From assembly GCA_963835825.1 (NCBI GenBank), contig CAWIGZ010000005.1, positions 463,799 to 527,798 on the forward strand: a stretch of DNA of 64,000 nucleotides. Reading direction: 5' to 3'. A program made the translations under genes and the position numbers. This stretch comes from JADGRB01 sp963835825. GTDB taxonomy: Bacteria > Myxococcota_A > Polyangia > Fen-1088. Each line of letters opens with the position of its first letter. Within the stretch, counting starts at the first letter, position 1. Below, piece by piece: positions 26,863 to 35,949 of the stretch. Below the pieces are notes generated by a model. That model did not search any database, was not told the DNA's origin, and was given only the letters and a program-made list of their open reading frames with translations.

Positions 26863-27473
26863 TTGAGAGCTTCCTGTCCCGTAGTCGTGGAGCGGAGGCC
26901 GCCGCTCGCCATCGCGACGCTCGCGGCGTGCTCCTCGAACGGAGCGTCCGGGAGCCCCGATGGGGGATCGGCCGATGCCACCGGACGGGGGGCACGGGCG
27001 CTGGTACGGGCGGCGCCGCCGGTGGCGGGCCCGTCCACGATGGTGGGGCCGGCGGCAGTGCCAGCGAGACGAGCCAATGTGTGAGCGGCCTCTGCGGCCA
27101 GACGAACGCCTGCGCAACCTGCGGGGCCGGCGGTCTCCACGAACGGATCGACCTGCACGACGACCAGCGAGTGCCAGACCGGGAGTTACTGCCAAGGTGG
27201 GACGTGCACCGACGCCAGCGCGATCGTGCACGCCTCCGAAGGGCAGCCCTGCAACCTGCAGGGGATGCCGGCGGTCGGGTCTGTCGGCGATCTCAGCTGC
27301 GAGGAGACGTCACCGCCCAAGCCGCCGGGGACGTGCATGGCTCCGCCCGGTGCCGGGCAACCCTGCGCGCTCGCTGGCTTCAGCGGGAACGTCTGTGCCG
27401 CCGGCAACACCTGCTCGACGCCCACGGGCGGAACGTGCATGGCGACCGTCGACGCGGGGACCTCGCCGCCTGA
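26863..27473 (+). pseudogene. Cys-rich, Gly-rich lipoprotein broken by frameshifts
   Basis: A lipobox-bearing start (IATLAACSSNGASGSPDGGS) near 26900 is in one frame. The Gly-rich linker (GGTGAGTGGAAGGG and GGAGGSASETSQCVSGLCG) is in a second. Cys-rich repeats (DLSCEETSPP, GTCMAPPGAGQPCALAGF, NVCAAGNTCSTPTGGTCM) are in a third, to about 27470. Together they form a typical myxobacterial surface lipoprotein with C-x5-8-C repeats. At least two indels separate the parts, and the C-terminus looks cut short. Confidence 0.5.
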
Positions 27474-28110
27474 CCGTCGCAGAAAATCCGTACGGGTCAA
27501 GCTGCCAGCGCGGTTGGCTGCGTCGGCGCCGGCGGGCTTGTCGAGAAAGCATAGCGGTGATGAAGGCCCGCGAGGATCTGGAACGCGTCAATGGGGGGAC
27601 GGAAGTCGTAGGAGCTCCCGTAATCCGTGAGGAGGCGCTCCGCGTGATGCTCGTCGCGACAGAGAAGGTGGTGGTACAGCCTCGGCGTATCGTCCCGATC
27701 ACGCGCGCTCGCAGAACGAATTGGCCTGTGGGAAGCGCGGCGGCTCGCCAGCCAAGTGAGAGCCAGCCACGTTCGTAGGACCTGTGGATGATCCAGTTCG
27801 CTCCGGCCCCGGAACCAGATGCGGCGACGAGAACTGTCCCTTAGGCGTGACCGCCTAGTCGCATCCGGACCGGCTTTTCGCCCTCGTTTGGGCTGCTCAT
27901 CGTGCAACCCATTAATACCCGGAGAAGGCCAGGGATGCTCTCGTCTTCAGGGCGCTCACGCGACTGCGGCCGGAACACGTCTGTGCCCGGCTTGCCGGCA
28001 GCCTCGTCACGGGCGCAATGTCTCTTCGATCATGACCGGGCGAGCTGGTCGATCGACGTTCGTCGCGAAATTTGTGGGAGCTGCAGGGAGTCGGTTGCGA
28101 AGCTGCGCCT
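27474..28110. other. Intergenic stretch, no convincing gene
   Basis: About 640 bases between the broken lipoprotein and the arylsulfatase. A minus-strand frame around 27510-27700 reads AERLLTDYGSSYD, which recalls the catalytic-core segment of rve transposases, but the surrounding residues do not support it. I see no RNA gene or clear hairpin. Confidence 0.3.
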
Positions 28111-30543
28111 CTAGTGCCGCGCTGCCTCGGCCGCCGCGTGCATCTTCTGCACCTCGGCGTGCTGGGCCGGCGTCAGCTTCTCCTCCTCCAGCTTGATCTC
28201 GACCTTCTTGATCTTGCCAGTGAACCGGAACGGGGACTTGTAATCGGGGCTCACCGGCGAACCGGTGTCGCAGCCGATGTCGAACGTCTCGTCAGCCGAG
28301 AAGCGCGCCGCCTCCGTCTTTTCCACGCGGCCGGTGCCGACCTGCTGGCCGTTGACCAGCAGCTTGACCGTTCCCCCCTTCCCGAATCCGCCGCCGTCGT
28401 ATTCGAACTCCATCCGGATCGCGCACGGCCCGACCGGAAGCGGCGATGATCCGGTCACCTTGTAGTGGTCCGCGGTGAAGCAGTTGTACTCGTAGACCGG
28501 CTTGCGATCCTTGACGTACAGCGCATAGCCGCCGACCACGCCCCCCTCAGCGACCAGCACACCGTCGCCGCCGGACGCCGGAACCTCGACGTATGCGGTG
28601 ATCGCGTGTGACCGGTTCTTGATGTTGGGAGCGCAACTTTCGGCCACCCGGCTTGTGCCGGCGTAGTACGTGAACTCGGTCCGCCCGGCGATCAGGCTCG
28701 GCCGGAGCCTCGGGTCCAGGCGCTCGGCGGCGCGGTCGTCGAGCGGCAGCACGTTGTACCTGCCGGCCTCCGCCATGAAGAGCTCCTGAAGCTGCTTCAA
28801 CTTCAGAGGCTCCTGCGCCGCCAGATCGGTGTACTCGCTGAAGTCGTCGTCGATGTTGTAGAGCTCCCAGGTGTCGTGGTCGAAATCGACCGTGCCCGCC
28901 TTCCAGGGCAGCCGTCCGTGGAAGCAGGCCGCCACCCACCCGTCGTGGTAGATGGCGCGGTTGCCGAACATCTCGAAGTACTGTGTTCGGCGAGTTCCCT
29001 TCGCGGCCCCGTTGTCGAACGTGTAGAGCATGCTGACGCCTTCGATCGGTTTCTGCGCGACGCCGTTCACGGAGACCGGCTCGGGAACTCCCGCTGCCTC
29101 CAGGATGGTCGGCACGACGTCGATGGCGTGGTGGAACTGCGTGCGCAGGCCGCCCGCTTCGGCGATGCGCGCCGGCCATGAGACGACCATCGGGTTACGC
29201 GTGCCGCCGAAGTGGGACGCGACCTGCTTGCCCCACTGAAACGGCGTGTTCATCGCCCACGCCCAGCCGACCGGATAGTGGTTGTAGGCGGTGGGGCCGC
29301 CGATCTCGTCCAGTTTCGAGAGCAATGTCGCTGGGTCTTCCGACAGGCCGGTCAGCGTCACCATCTCATTGAAGGCGCCGTGCAACCCGCCTTCCATCGA
29401 TGCGCCGTTGTCACCGATCATCCAGATCACCAGCGTGTTGTCGGCCTGGCCGATCTCCTCCAGCGTATCGAGGAGCCTGCCGACTTCGTGGTCGGTCTGC
29501 GCGGTGTAGCCGGCGAACGACTCCATCAGTCGCGCCGCCACCTTCTTCTGGTCCGGCGTCAGCGAATCGTAAGCCGGGATCTCCTCGGGCCGGGGCGTCA
29601 GCTTCGTGTCCTTCGGGATCACCCCGAGCGCGAGCTGCCGGCGGAAGGTCTCCTCACGGTACTCGTCCCATCCCTGATCGAACTGGTCCTTGAACTTGTC
29701 GATCCACTCCTTGGGCGCATGGTGGGGTGCGTGCGTGGCACCCGGCGCGTAAAAGATGAAGAACGGCCGGTCGGGCGTGACCGACTTCTGCTGGTGGATG
29801 TACTCGATGGCGCGGTCGGCGAGCGCCTCGTTAAGCGTGTAGTTTCCTTCACGCCCCGGCGGGACCTCCAGCTCGACCGGCCGGGTGTCCTCGTACAGCG
29901 CCGGCTGCCATTGGTTCGACTCGCCGCCGACGAAACCATAGAAGTGGTCGAACCCCTGGCTGGTCGGCCAGCGGTCGAATGGCCCCGACACGCTGGTCTC
30001 CCAGTCGGCGATGTTGTGGTTCTTGCCGAAGAAGGCAGTGCTGAATCCGTTCTGGCGCAGCATCTCCGCGCCCATCGCGCAGCTCTTGGGAATCTGGCCG
30101 GTGTAGCCGGGGAAGCTGTCGCCGAGCTCGGTGATGACCCCGGTTCCGCAGCTGTGGTGGTTGCGCCCGGTCAGCAGCGCCGCGCGCGTCGGGGAGCAGA
30201 GGGCCGTGGTGTGGAAGCGCGTGTAGCGCAGGCCCCTCTTCGCCAGGCGGTCGAGGTTGGGCGTCGGGATCTGCCCGCCGAACGTCGACCACTGGCCGAA
30301 GCCGCAGTCGTCGATGACCACCAGCAGCACATTGGGGGCGCCGTCCGGCGCCTTGGGGACCGGGAACGTCCCCATTTGCGAGTCATTGTAGGTCGTGCCG
30401 ATGACGCCGTCGAACTTGGGAGCGGGCGGCGGCAGCACCACGTGACCGCGAGGCGATGCCGCCTCCGGTGTCTTGTTGACGACCGTCTGCCCGTCGCCTC
30501 CGTTGCCGCGCGCCTGGGTCCCGTTACCGTTCTTCTTCGCCAT
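28111..30543 (-). CDS. Type I arylsulfatase
   Basis: 810 residues from the ATG at 30543. Formylglycine-dependent sulfatase: metal-binding VVIDDCGFGQW, the FGly motif CSPTRAALLTGR (Cys 116, modified by a formylglycine-generating enzyme), TAFFGKNHN, YAPGATHAPHH, and DNGASMEGG with the C-terminal metal ligands. The region after ~residue 600 is a beta-rich accessory domain (IRMEFEYDGGGFGKGGTVKL). No export signal is evident; the first 40 residues are Gly/Asn-rich. It hydrolyses sulfate esters. The length matches large bacterial arylsulfatases of this subgroup. It stands alone, just before the putative island boundary. Confidence 0.95.
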   Translation of the reverse strand: MAKKNGNGTQARGNGGDGQTVVNKTPEAASPRGHVVLPPPAPKFDGVIGTTYNDSQMGTFPVPKAPDGAPNVLLVVIDDCGFGQWSTFGGQIPTPNLDRLAKRGLRYTRFHTTALCSPTRAALLTGRNHHSCGTGVITELGDSFPGYTGQIPKSCAMGAEMLRQNGFSTAFFGKNHNIADWETSVSGPFDRWPTSQGFDHFYGFVGGESNQWQPALYEDTRPVELEVPPGREGNYTLNEALADRAIEYIHQQKSVTPDRPFFIFYAPGATHAPHHAPKEWIDKFKDQFDQGWDEYREETFRRQLALGVIPKDTKLTPRPEEIPAYDSLTPDQKKVAARLMESFAGYTAQTDHEVGRLLDTLEEIGQADNTLVIWMIGDNGASMEGGLHGAFNEMVTLTGLSEDPATLLSKLDEIGGPTAYNHYPVGWAWAMNTPFQWGKQVASHFGGTRNPMVVSWPARIAEAGGLRTQFHHAIDVVPTILEAAGVPEPVSVNGVAQKPIEGVSMLYTFDNGAAKGTRRTQYFEMFGNRAIYHDGWVAACFHGRLPWKAGTVDFDHDTWELYNIDDDFSEYTDLAAQEPLKLKQLQELFMAEAGRYNVLPLDDRAAERLDPRLRPSLIAGRTEFTYYAGTSRVAESCAPNIKNRSHAITAYVEVPASGGDGVLVAEGGVVGGYALYVKDRKPVYEYNCFTADHYKVTGSSPLPVGPCAIRMEFEYDGGGFGKGGTVKLLVNGQQVGTGRVEKTEAARFSADETFDIGCDTGSPVSPDYKSPFRFTGKIKKVEIKLEEEKLTPAQHAEVQKMHAAAEAARH

Positions 30544-30711
30544 GCAGGGGAAGCTGGGCACGGAAGGCGCTGGGGCGGGCCAGTCGTTGGGATTTGCGGG
30601 GGCGTCTTACGGTAGTGGCCAAGTCTGCTCGCCGCTCCGGCCCGTCTGCTGCCAGAGTCGCGCTGCAATCCCTCACTACGAAATCACTACATTCGCCAAC
30701 GTCGCGAGCTG

Positions 30712-30830
30712 AAACCCCAGCAGTTTCAGGCAGCTGGTCACGGCCTCCGGTGTGTTTAGCCGGGCCAGGAAACTGAGAGGAAAAACCCGAATGATTTCAG
30801 TGGGGTGGACGGAACCTGAACCCGCGGCCT
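30712..30830 (-). repeat. Imperfect direct repeat, left copy, with tRNA-3'-end-like core (putative att site)
   Basis: About 119 bases that align over their full length with 41891-42010 in the same orientation. The best-kept part is the 23-mer at 30802-30824, identical at 20 of 23 positions to 41984-42006. Read on the minus strand, the core resembles a tRNA T-arm plus acceptor end (GGGTTCAGGTTCCGTCCACC), and the bases before it recall an Asp-tRNA anticodon arm (CCTGTCACGCC), but no complete tRNA can be folded. tRNA 3' ends are common integration sites, hence the att-site proposal. Confidence 0.5.
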
Positions 30831-30964
30831 CCGGCGTGACAGGCCTTAAAATCCGTTATCCGTCGTGATCCATTGGTATCGAAAGTGCCCAAATCATCGT
30901 GGAATCGCGAGGAAAACCTGTCGGCGATGGTCTCGACAGATCACGGCAGGCCACGAATCCGTCA

Positions 30965-31183
30965 CTACAAACTCACTACGTAACTGAAAGCGATTCTCAA
31001 TACCGTGGAGTTCGCGACAATCTTCTTCCGCCGCAGTTGCTTGAGCCTCGAGACCGCCGTTTTGTCCTTTAGGAACTGATAGACGCCTCGACTCCCACCT
31101 CGATGTGCCAAACAGATGCCTCGAGAAGCTGGGGGCGGTCGGTAGCGGCAGTCGGCGGCTGCCTCGGCGGTCGTCAGGAAGGG
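30965..31183 (-). pseudogene. Excisionase-like HTH_17 remnant
   Basis: In the minus frame the segment SPFLTTAEAAADCRYRPPP followed by GSRGVYQFLKDKTAVSRL resembles the HTH_17/AlpA-type excisionase fold (FLT-EAA-YCRY, then a Gly turn and a D-x-x-x-R-L helix). The segment has no start of its own and the downstream residues decay. It sits between the tRNA-like repeat and the first intact island gene, where an integrase/excisionase pair is expected. No integrase is left. Confidence 0.35.
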
Positions 31184-31398
31184 TGAGGCGAAGGGAGGCG
31201 CTGGATCATGTGCGGACGGCCGATCGATCGTCGCGGTGGCTCCTGGCGGAGCTGCCGGACGGGGGACCACATCCGCCGGGTCGCTTAGCGCGCAATTCTG
31301 GCGGCTTGCCGTCGGAGAGCTGGAGTCCCACCTTTTCAAAAGATCGACTGAGGACCTGTCATAAGCGGCGGCATCGTTCCCAACTGATGAGGTAAAAG

Positions 31399-31863
31399 AT
31401 GGCTGAGCTCCCAACGCGCCCAGACGGTATTGTGCTTGCCCACTTCATCGTGTCGGATGACGTCGAGCGTTCTGCGCGCTTCTACACCGAAGTACTAGGT
31501 GGCAGGGTGGTCTTTTCCCCAGAGCCGACCTATGTCGAACTCGCTAACAGCTGGATAATCATCAATGTGGGAGGAGGTCCGACCGACGACAAGCCGGCGG
31601 TCACCCTCGAGTCGCCGCGCGATCCTGACCGCGTCAGTAGCTTCCTCAATATTCGGGTCAGGGACATACAGGCCGTATATGCCGAGTGGAGCGCCCGGGG
31701 TGCTCAATTCCTGACGCCGCCCAAACAGCACCAGTACGAGATCCGTTGCTACATCCGCGATCCCGATGGCCATCTGATTGAAGTAGGGCAAACGACCGAC
31801 CCAGAGGGCGACTGGCGGCCCGCTCATTGGCCATCGACTCCGCCCGGGGGAAAGTCCAAGTGA
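31399..31863 (+). CDS. VOC (glyoxalase-like) family protein
   Basis: 154 residues. VOC fold: VLAHFIVSDDVERSARFYTEVLGG in the first module, and IRVRDIQAVYAEWSARGAQF with RCYIRDPDGHLIEVGQT in the second. The metal-binding Glu is in the last strand (LIEVG). The ATG at 31399 has GAGG upstream. Related ArsI proteins of ars islands are VOC-fold C-As lyases, but the Cys pair expected of ArsI is absent here, so I leave the substrate open. It is the first intact gene inside the left repeat. Confidence 0.88.
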   Translation: MAELPTRPDGIVLAHFIVSDDVERSARFYTEVLGGRVVFSPEPTYVELANSWIIINVGGGPTDDKPAVTLESPRDPDRVSSFLNIRVRDIQAVYAEWSARGAQFLTPPKQHQYEIRCYIRDPDGHLIEVGQTTDPEGDWRPAHWPSTPPGGKSK

Positions 31864-31957
31864 ATGCCGATAGCTTTCAGTTAGGACAGGGCGACGCAGG
31901 CTTGACCGCCGGCCGTTGCGGCGGGGGGCGCGCGACACCATCGTTGGTCGGCGCGTC

Positions 31958-32095
31958 ATGAAGGCCTGTCGCATTCACAGGTTCGGCGGACCCGAGGTCA
32001 TCACCTTCGAGAAAAGTGGACGTTCCGGTCCCGAAGAACGGCGAGCTACTGGTGAAGGTAGCCGCGGCGGGCGTGGGCCCCTGGGACGCCCAGGT
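31958..32095 (+). pseudogene. Zinc-type alcohol dehydrogenase/quinone oxidoreductase, N-terminal remnant
   Basis: The ATG at 31958 begins MKACRIHRFGGPEVITFEK, the usual start of NADPH:quinone oxidoreductase-like MDR proteins. It continues in another frame as VPVPKNGELLVKVAAAGVGPWDAQV, the GroES-like strand region, and then ends. The substrate and NAD domains are missing. It is therefore a remnant of about 45 codons with one frameshift. Confidence 0.6.
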
Positions 32096-32425
32096 GGAGC
32101 GTATCCTCGAGGTCGCGAGGGGGAGGGGCGCGTGCTGGCGGCGAGGGGCGTCTCGACGCCCACGGGCTCGCGGCACCGTTCGACGGGACCGCAGGCCGGC
32201 TCGACGAGCTACCTGGTCCGGCAGACGTGCTGTGCGCCGCCCTATGCGCTTGCATCCTCAAGAACGTCGAGCGGTTCTCGCACATGCTGCCGTTCGCGTA
32301 CGAATCGGCCACGGTGAAGGTCGTGGCGGAGCGCGAAGAGCCACCGCCGCACATCGCGCGAATGCGCTACGACCTCCAGGTCGTCACCGACGAGCCCGAG
32401 GCCCGCGTCGAGCTCCTGCATCAAA
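32096..32425 (+). pseudogene. OsmC-family protein, internal remnant
   Basis: In the plus frame through 32152-32425 the residues DAHGLAAPFDGTAGRLDELP, GPADVLCAALCACILKNVER and YDLQVVTDEPEARVELLHQ match an OsmC-like peroxidase core with its Cys-containing helix. The upstream piece GEGRVLAARG is in another frame, and the C-terminus is cut where the gene runs into the end of arsA at 32421. It is a decayed gene left between the quinone-oxidoreductase remnant and arsA. Confidence 0.5.
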
Positions 32426-34205
32426 GAGAAGCTTCGACCGGTGTCGCCAGGCGTCGGCCCTCGCGCGGCGCGAACCCGTCGCTCCACGGCTCGAGCACGA
32501 TGCGGGCAGCGTGACCGACGAGCTCCTTCAGATGTGTCGCCTCGTGGCCCTGCCGTGAGCGCAACACAGGATCCGTCACCGTCAGGGGGGTGAGGCTCTG
32601 GTTGACGACCCACGCGAACGGCTTGATGTCTGCGCGGGCGAGATCGCGCTCGAGCTGCATCGCCTCGTGGATCGGCGTCGCCTCGGGCAGCGTCACGAGC
32701 AGCACGTGGGTGAACTCTGGGTCCCTCAAACGCGGCAGCAGTCGTTGCACGGCCTCCGGGCTGCCACTCGGCCTCTTCAGCACCTCGCGGTGATAGGACT
32801 CGGCGGCGTCGAGGAGGAGGAGCGTGTGGCCCGTCGGGGCCGTGTCGATGATGACGAAGCGGTCTTCCCCCTGGGCCACGGTCTCGGCGAAGGCCCGGAA
32901 GACGGCGATCTCCTCGGTGCAAGGGCTGCGGAGATCTTCTTCGAGCAACGCTCGGCCCTGGGCGTCGAGGCCGGCCCCGGCCGCTGCCAGCACCTCTTCG
33001 GTGTAACGGCGGGTCTCGAGCGCGGGATCGATGCGTGTCACGCGGAGGCCGGACGCCCCGGCGCTCAGGTCGCGCACGGCTTGCTCGACGTGGGCGGCTG
33101 GATCGGTGGTGGTGAGCGTGACGGGAAGCCCGCGGCGCGCGAGCGCGTTGGCGATGCGCGCGGCCACGGTGGTCTTGCCGACGCCGCCTTTGCCCATCGT
33201 CATGACGACGCCCTTGCCCCGTTTGGCGAGCTTGTCGACCAGCGCGTCGAGGTGCTCGCCGTGAAAGGCGCTCGTCGCGGGAGCCATCGCCGGATCGCTG
33301 GAGCCTCCGTTCAGCGCACTGACGCCGGTGCCCATCTTGCGGAGCGCGTCGATCCCGACGAGCCCGAACGGAAGGAGAGGAACATCGACGCGGGCGAGCC
33401 CGCGCAGACCCGCGGGCAGCGCTTCGAGCGACGCGAGCCCCCGGGCCTCCATTGCCACGGCGGTGGCGTCGCCCGGATCCCGGGCCTGGAAGACCCCGTT
33501 CAAGATCAGGCGCACGTTCGCGACGCCGAGCTGCCCGAGCTCGGCCCGCGTCCGCTCCGCCTCGGTGAGCGAAGAGCGCTCCGGCCGCGCCACCAGGACG
33601 AGGATCGTCTGCGCGGGATCGCGGAGCGCCTCGTTGGAGGCGGCGTACAGCGCCTTCTGCGCGCTCAACCCGGACAGCGGACCGAGGCAGGACGTTCCTC
33701 CGACGTTCGAGTCGATGAAGGTCGACCAGGCGGCGGGCAGCTCGAGCAAGCGCAGGGTGTGGCCCGTGGGCGCCGTGTCGAAGATGACGTGATCGAACGC
33801 CTCCGTGGCTGCGCGGTCACCGAGCAGCTTCGAGAACTCGTCGAAGGCGGCGATCTCCACGGTGCACGCGCCCGAGAGCTGCTCCTCCATGCTGGCGATG
33901 GCCGTCGCGGGCAGCACGCCGCGGTATGGCCCGACGACACGCTCGCGGTAGTCGTGCGCCGCCTGAACGGGATCGATGTTCAACGCCGATAGGCCGGGCA
34001 CGTTCGGCACCTGCGTCGGTGTCGCCGAGAGCGACACCCCCAGGACCTCGTCGAGGTTCGAGGCCGGGTCAGTGCTGACGAGCAGCACACGCTTGCCCGC
34101 GTCGGCCATGCCGATCGCGGTGGCACAGGCCGCGGAGGTCTTGCCCACACCGCCCTTGCCCGTGAAGAAGAGGATACGAGTCGGGTCGGGGACGATTGTG
34201 GACAT
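32421..34205 (-). CDS. arsA: Arsenical pump-driving ATPase ArsA
   Basis: 594 residues, the usual length of two-domain ArsA. Both halves have a P-loop (FFTGKGGVGKTS at about 14-25 and TMGKGGVGKTTV near 340) and the signal sequence DTAPTGHTLRLLEL / DTAPTGHTLLLLD. The metal-site cysteines are in the expected places (SGACTVEIAAF, SPCTEEIAVF, TSCLGPLSGL). It hydrolyses ATP to drive arsenite out through an ArsB or Acr3 pump and receives As(III) from ArsD, encoded 33 bases upstream. No pump gene is in the window, so either it lies elsewhere or the cluster is incomplete. Confidence 0.97.
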   Translation of the reverse strand: MSTIVPDPTRILFFTGKGGVGKTSAACATAIGMADAGKRVLLVSTDPASNLDEVLGVSLSATPTQVPNVPGLSALNIDPVQAAHDYRERVVGPYRGVLPATAIASMEEQLSGACTVEIAAFDEFSKLLGDRAATEAFDHVIFDTAPTGHTLRLLELPAAWSTFIDSNVGGTSCLGPLSGLSAQKALYAASNEALRDPAQTILVLVARPERSSLTEAERTRAELGQLGVANVRLILNGVFQARDPGDATAVAMEARGLASLEALPAGLRGLARVDVPLLPFGLVGIDALRKMGTGVSALNGGSSDPAMAPATSAFHGEHLDALVDKLAKRGKGVVMTMGKGGVGKTTVAARIANALARRGLPVTLTTTDPAAHVEQAVRDLSAGASGLRVTRIDPALETRRYTEEVLAAAGAGLDAQGRALLEEDLRSPCTEEIAVFRAFAETVAQGEDRFVIIDTAPTGHTLLLLDAAESYHREVLKRPSGSPEAVQRLLPRLRDPEFTHVLLVTLPEATPIHEAMQLERDLARADIKPFAWVVNQSLTPLTVTDPVLRSRQGHEATHLKELVGHAARIVLEPWSDGFAPREGRRLATPVEASL

Positions 34206-34238
34206 GGCGGCTCCCTCTTCAGCAGCAGCCGGACTTCT

Positions 34239-34616
34239 TCAATCCCGATCCCGATGCCGTCCGGCCGGACTGCAGCAGCCGGCAGCCTTCACGGTCGGGT
34301 CGGTCGCCGGAGCGCTGACGCCGACCCACGCAGCCAGGTCATCGCGCGAAGGGTACACGCCGCTGCTCTTCACCTTGCCGTTCACCTTCACGAGCGGCAG
34401 GGCGTCATCGCCTAACGTCTCGAGAGCGTTCTTCACGGTAGCGTCTTGAGCAAACGCCGCGGGTTGCTGCGCGAGGTTGAACCGCTCGACGGAGACGCCC
34501 CGGCTCTTCAACCAGTCGAGGTCCGCGGCGAACCGGGCCAGCTTGGGGTCGACGGACGGTCCGCAGATACCGGTGGAGCAGCACATGGCAGGGTCGAAGA
34601 CGTGAATCGCGGTCAT
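34239..34616 (-). CDS. arsD: Arsenite metallochaperone ArsD
   Basis: 125 residues from the ATG at 34616. Thioredoxin-like fold with the As(III)-binding cysteines CCSTGICGP (C12, C13, C18), then LDWLKSRGVSVERFNLAQQP and LPLVKVNGKVKSSGVYPSRD. A second vicinal pair is near the C-terminus (AGCCSPAG). It passes arsenite to ArsA. The gene is directly upstream of arsA on the same strand, 33 bases apart. The alternative upstream start is not protein-like, while AAAGGAAG precedes this ATG. Confidence 0.95.
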   Translation of the reverse strand: MTAIHVFDPAMCCSTGICGPSVDPKLARFAADLDWLKSRGVSVERFNLAQQPAAFAQDATVKNALETLGDDALPLVKVNGKVKSSGVYPSRDDLAAWVGVSAPATDPTVKAAGCCSPAGRHRDRD

Positions 34617-34801
34617 GGGGTTCTTCCTTTCGAGGCGCGGTCTATCAGGTTCAGTGCAACAAGAGGTCCACCACCAGCCACCGCGCCGGACGGGTCGCCA
34701 ATGAGCCAAAACGCGCAGAATCTGCGCCCATACCCGGTGGCCGTGCGCTTCCAGCTACTCGTCGGCTTTCCGGCGCTCGACAGGACAAAGGTCGTGGTGG
34801 A

Positions 34802-34830
34802 TTGACGCCGGCTCACACTTGCATCATACA
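34802..34830 (+). promoter_or_regulatory. Candidate promoter upstream of the arsC-like gene
   Basis: TTGACG at 34802-34807, a 17-bp spacer, then CATACA at 34825-34830, inside the divergent arsD/arsC intergenic region. The -35 match is good and the -10 partial. I cannot identify an ArsR operator with confidence. Confidence 0.3.
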
Positions 34831-34914
34831 ACTGTGGAGTGACCAAGGGGAACGATTCGCAGCTCTGGTGTCCGAGGTGGCGCGTGAGGTCATGCGCCGC
34901 AGGTCCTCGGACGC

Positions 34915-35382
34915 GTGCTGCGGAGATTCGACTCCCTGGCCGCCGGCGCTCAACTCCTCATCACCATGGGCTGCGGAGAAGCCTGCCCCCACGGTCCCGC
35001 TCTCAAGCGGGACCGATTCGACGCCCAAAGCGCCGGGCTCGAGCCGGGGCGGCTCAATCCTCTGGCCGTCGAGGCGATGCAGAAGGCCGACATCGACATC
35101 AGCAAGGCGGGGACGCAGTCGGTGCTTGAGCTCTTCAAGGGCGGGAAGCGGTTTCACTACGTCATCAGCGTCTGCGACGAAGCCTCCGCTGAGCGGTGCC
35201 CGGTGTTCCCCGGCGTCACCACGAGGTTGAGCTGGAGCTTCGCTGATCCGTCGAGCTTCACCGGCACGAACGAGGAACGCCTCAAAAAGACCATCGCCGT
35301 GCGCGACGAGATTAGGAAGAAGGTCGCGGGATGGGTCGAGGAAGAGGACGCGCGCGACCTGCTCCACGGGCGACGCGGCTGA
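34915..35382 (+). CDS. Chimeric arsenate reductase (LMW-PTP-type ArsC) lacking the catalytic N-terminus
   Basis: 155 residues. The C-terminal ~120 match thioredoxin-coupled ArsC: FDAQSAGLEPGRLNPLAVEA, FHYVISVCDEASAERCPVFP (two cysteines of the redox relay), SFADPSSFTGTNEERLKK and VRDEIRKKV. The expected N-terminus with the CX5R phosphate-binding loop is absent. In its place is AGAQLLITMGCGEACPHGPALK, which looks like the C-terminal part of a different ArsC subtype (TMGCGDACP). The gene therefore looks like a deletion fusion of two arsC copies and should not work as a normal arsenate reductase. Downstream lies the VapC/Phd pair. Confidence 0.75.
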   Translation: MLRRFDSLAAGAQLLITMGCGEACPHGPALKRDRFDAQSAGLEPGRLNPLAVEAMQKADIDISKAGTQSVLELFKGGKRFHYVISVCDEASAERCPVFPGVTTRLSWSFADPSSFTGTNEERLKKTIAVRDEIRKKVAGWVEEEDARDLLHGRRG

Positions 35383-35562
35383 CCACAGGTCCGAGGGCGG
35401 CGCGCGCCGAGCCGTGCCAGGAAGCCTTGCCCGCCTCCGTCAGCGACTCAAACGTCTCGTCCTACCTCCACGAAGACAAGCTCGATCCTTCCCTCGCGCG
35501 GTGAAGGTCAGGATGAGCAACTACCCGCGCAAGCACCCCTGATCGCCGCCGAGAGGGACCCG

Positions 35563-35949
35563 TCACCACAGACACCGAGCGCCGAGCGTCCCGAGCGCGT
35601 CGTCTGCGGTGACGACCTCCATGTTCTCGCACAGGGCCTGGGCCACGAGCATTCGATCGAACGGATCCCGATGCGTGCCAGGCAAAGTGCCCGCCAGAAC
35701 GGCGTGCTTCGTGGCGATCGGTAGCTCGTCAAATCCGGCCCGCGCGAGGATCCCTGGGAAGTCCGCGAGTAGTTCGCGTGCCTCGGGTAGCCGGCCGATG
35801 CGGTGCTTGGTAGCGATCTCCCAGGCGCTCGCCGGACTCAGGCACACCATCCGCTTCGGATCCGCGATTGCCTTGCGAGCCCGCTTGGACAGGCGCGTGT
35901 CATCAGCCAGCCACCAGAGGAAGGCATGTGTGTCGAGCAGTAGTCTCAT
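35563..35949 (-). CDS. vapC: VapC-type PIN-domain toxin
   Basis: 128 residues. PIN ribonuclease of the type II toxin class: N-terminal LLLDTHAFLWWLADD (first Asp), SPASAWEIATKHRIGRL (conserved Glu), HRDPFDRMLVAQAL (third acidic cluster) and VVTADDAL. All catalytic acidic residues are present. It should cleave specific RNAs unless bound by its antitoxin. The start overlaps the antitoxin stop by four bases (ATGA), so the pair is co-translated. Confidence 0.93.
   Translation of the reverse strand: MRLLLDTHAFLWWLADDTRLSKRARKAIADPKRMVCLSPASAWEIATKHRIGRLPEARELLADFPGILARAGFDELPIATKHAVLAGTLPGTHRDPFDRMLVAQALCENMEVVTADDALGTLGARCLW

Larger units (their letters stand above)
30562..31398. other. Left boundary region of the putative island
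   Basis: 837 bases without an intact gene. It contains the left copy of the tRNA-like repeat, two copies of a short motif at 30673-30689 (CACTACGAAATCACTAC) and 30964-30980 (CACTACAAACTCACTAC), and a minus-strand excisionase-like remnant. GC content dips around 30840-31060. Confidence 0.5.

Noticed and set aside
27497..27907. Minus-strand frame with LLTDYGSSYD, recalling an rve transposase
   Set aside because: Only about ten residues fit; the flanks show no DDE core, so I do not call it an IS remnant.
30802..30870. Possible Asp-tRNA gene on the minus strand
   Set aside because: T-arm-like and anticodon-like pieces are present, but D-arm and acceptor pairing are not, so it is at best a fragment.
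34813..35367. Minus-strand 184-codon frame opposite arsC
   Set aside because: No family features; the plus strand has clear ArsC motifs.
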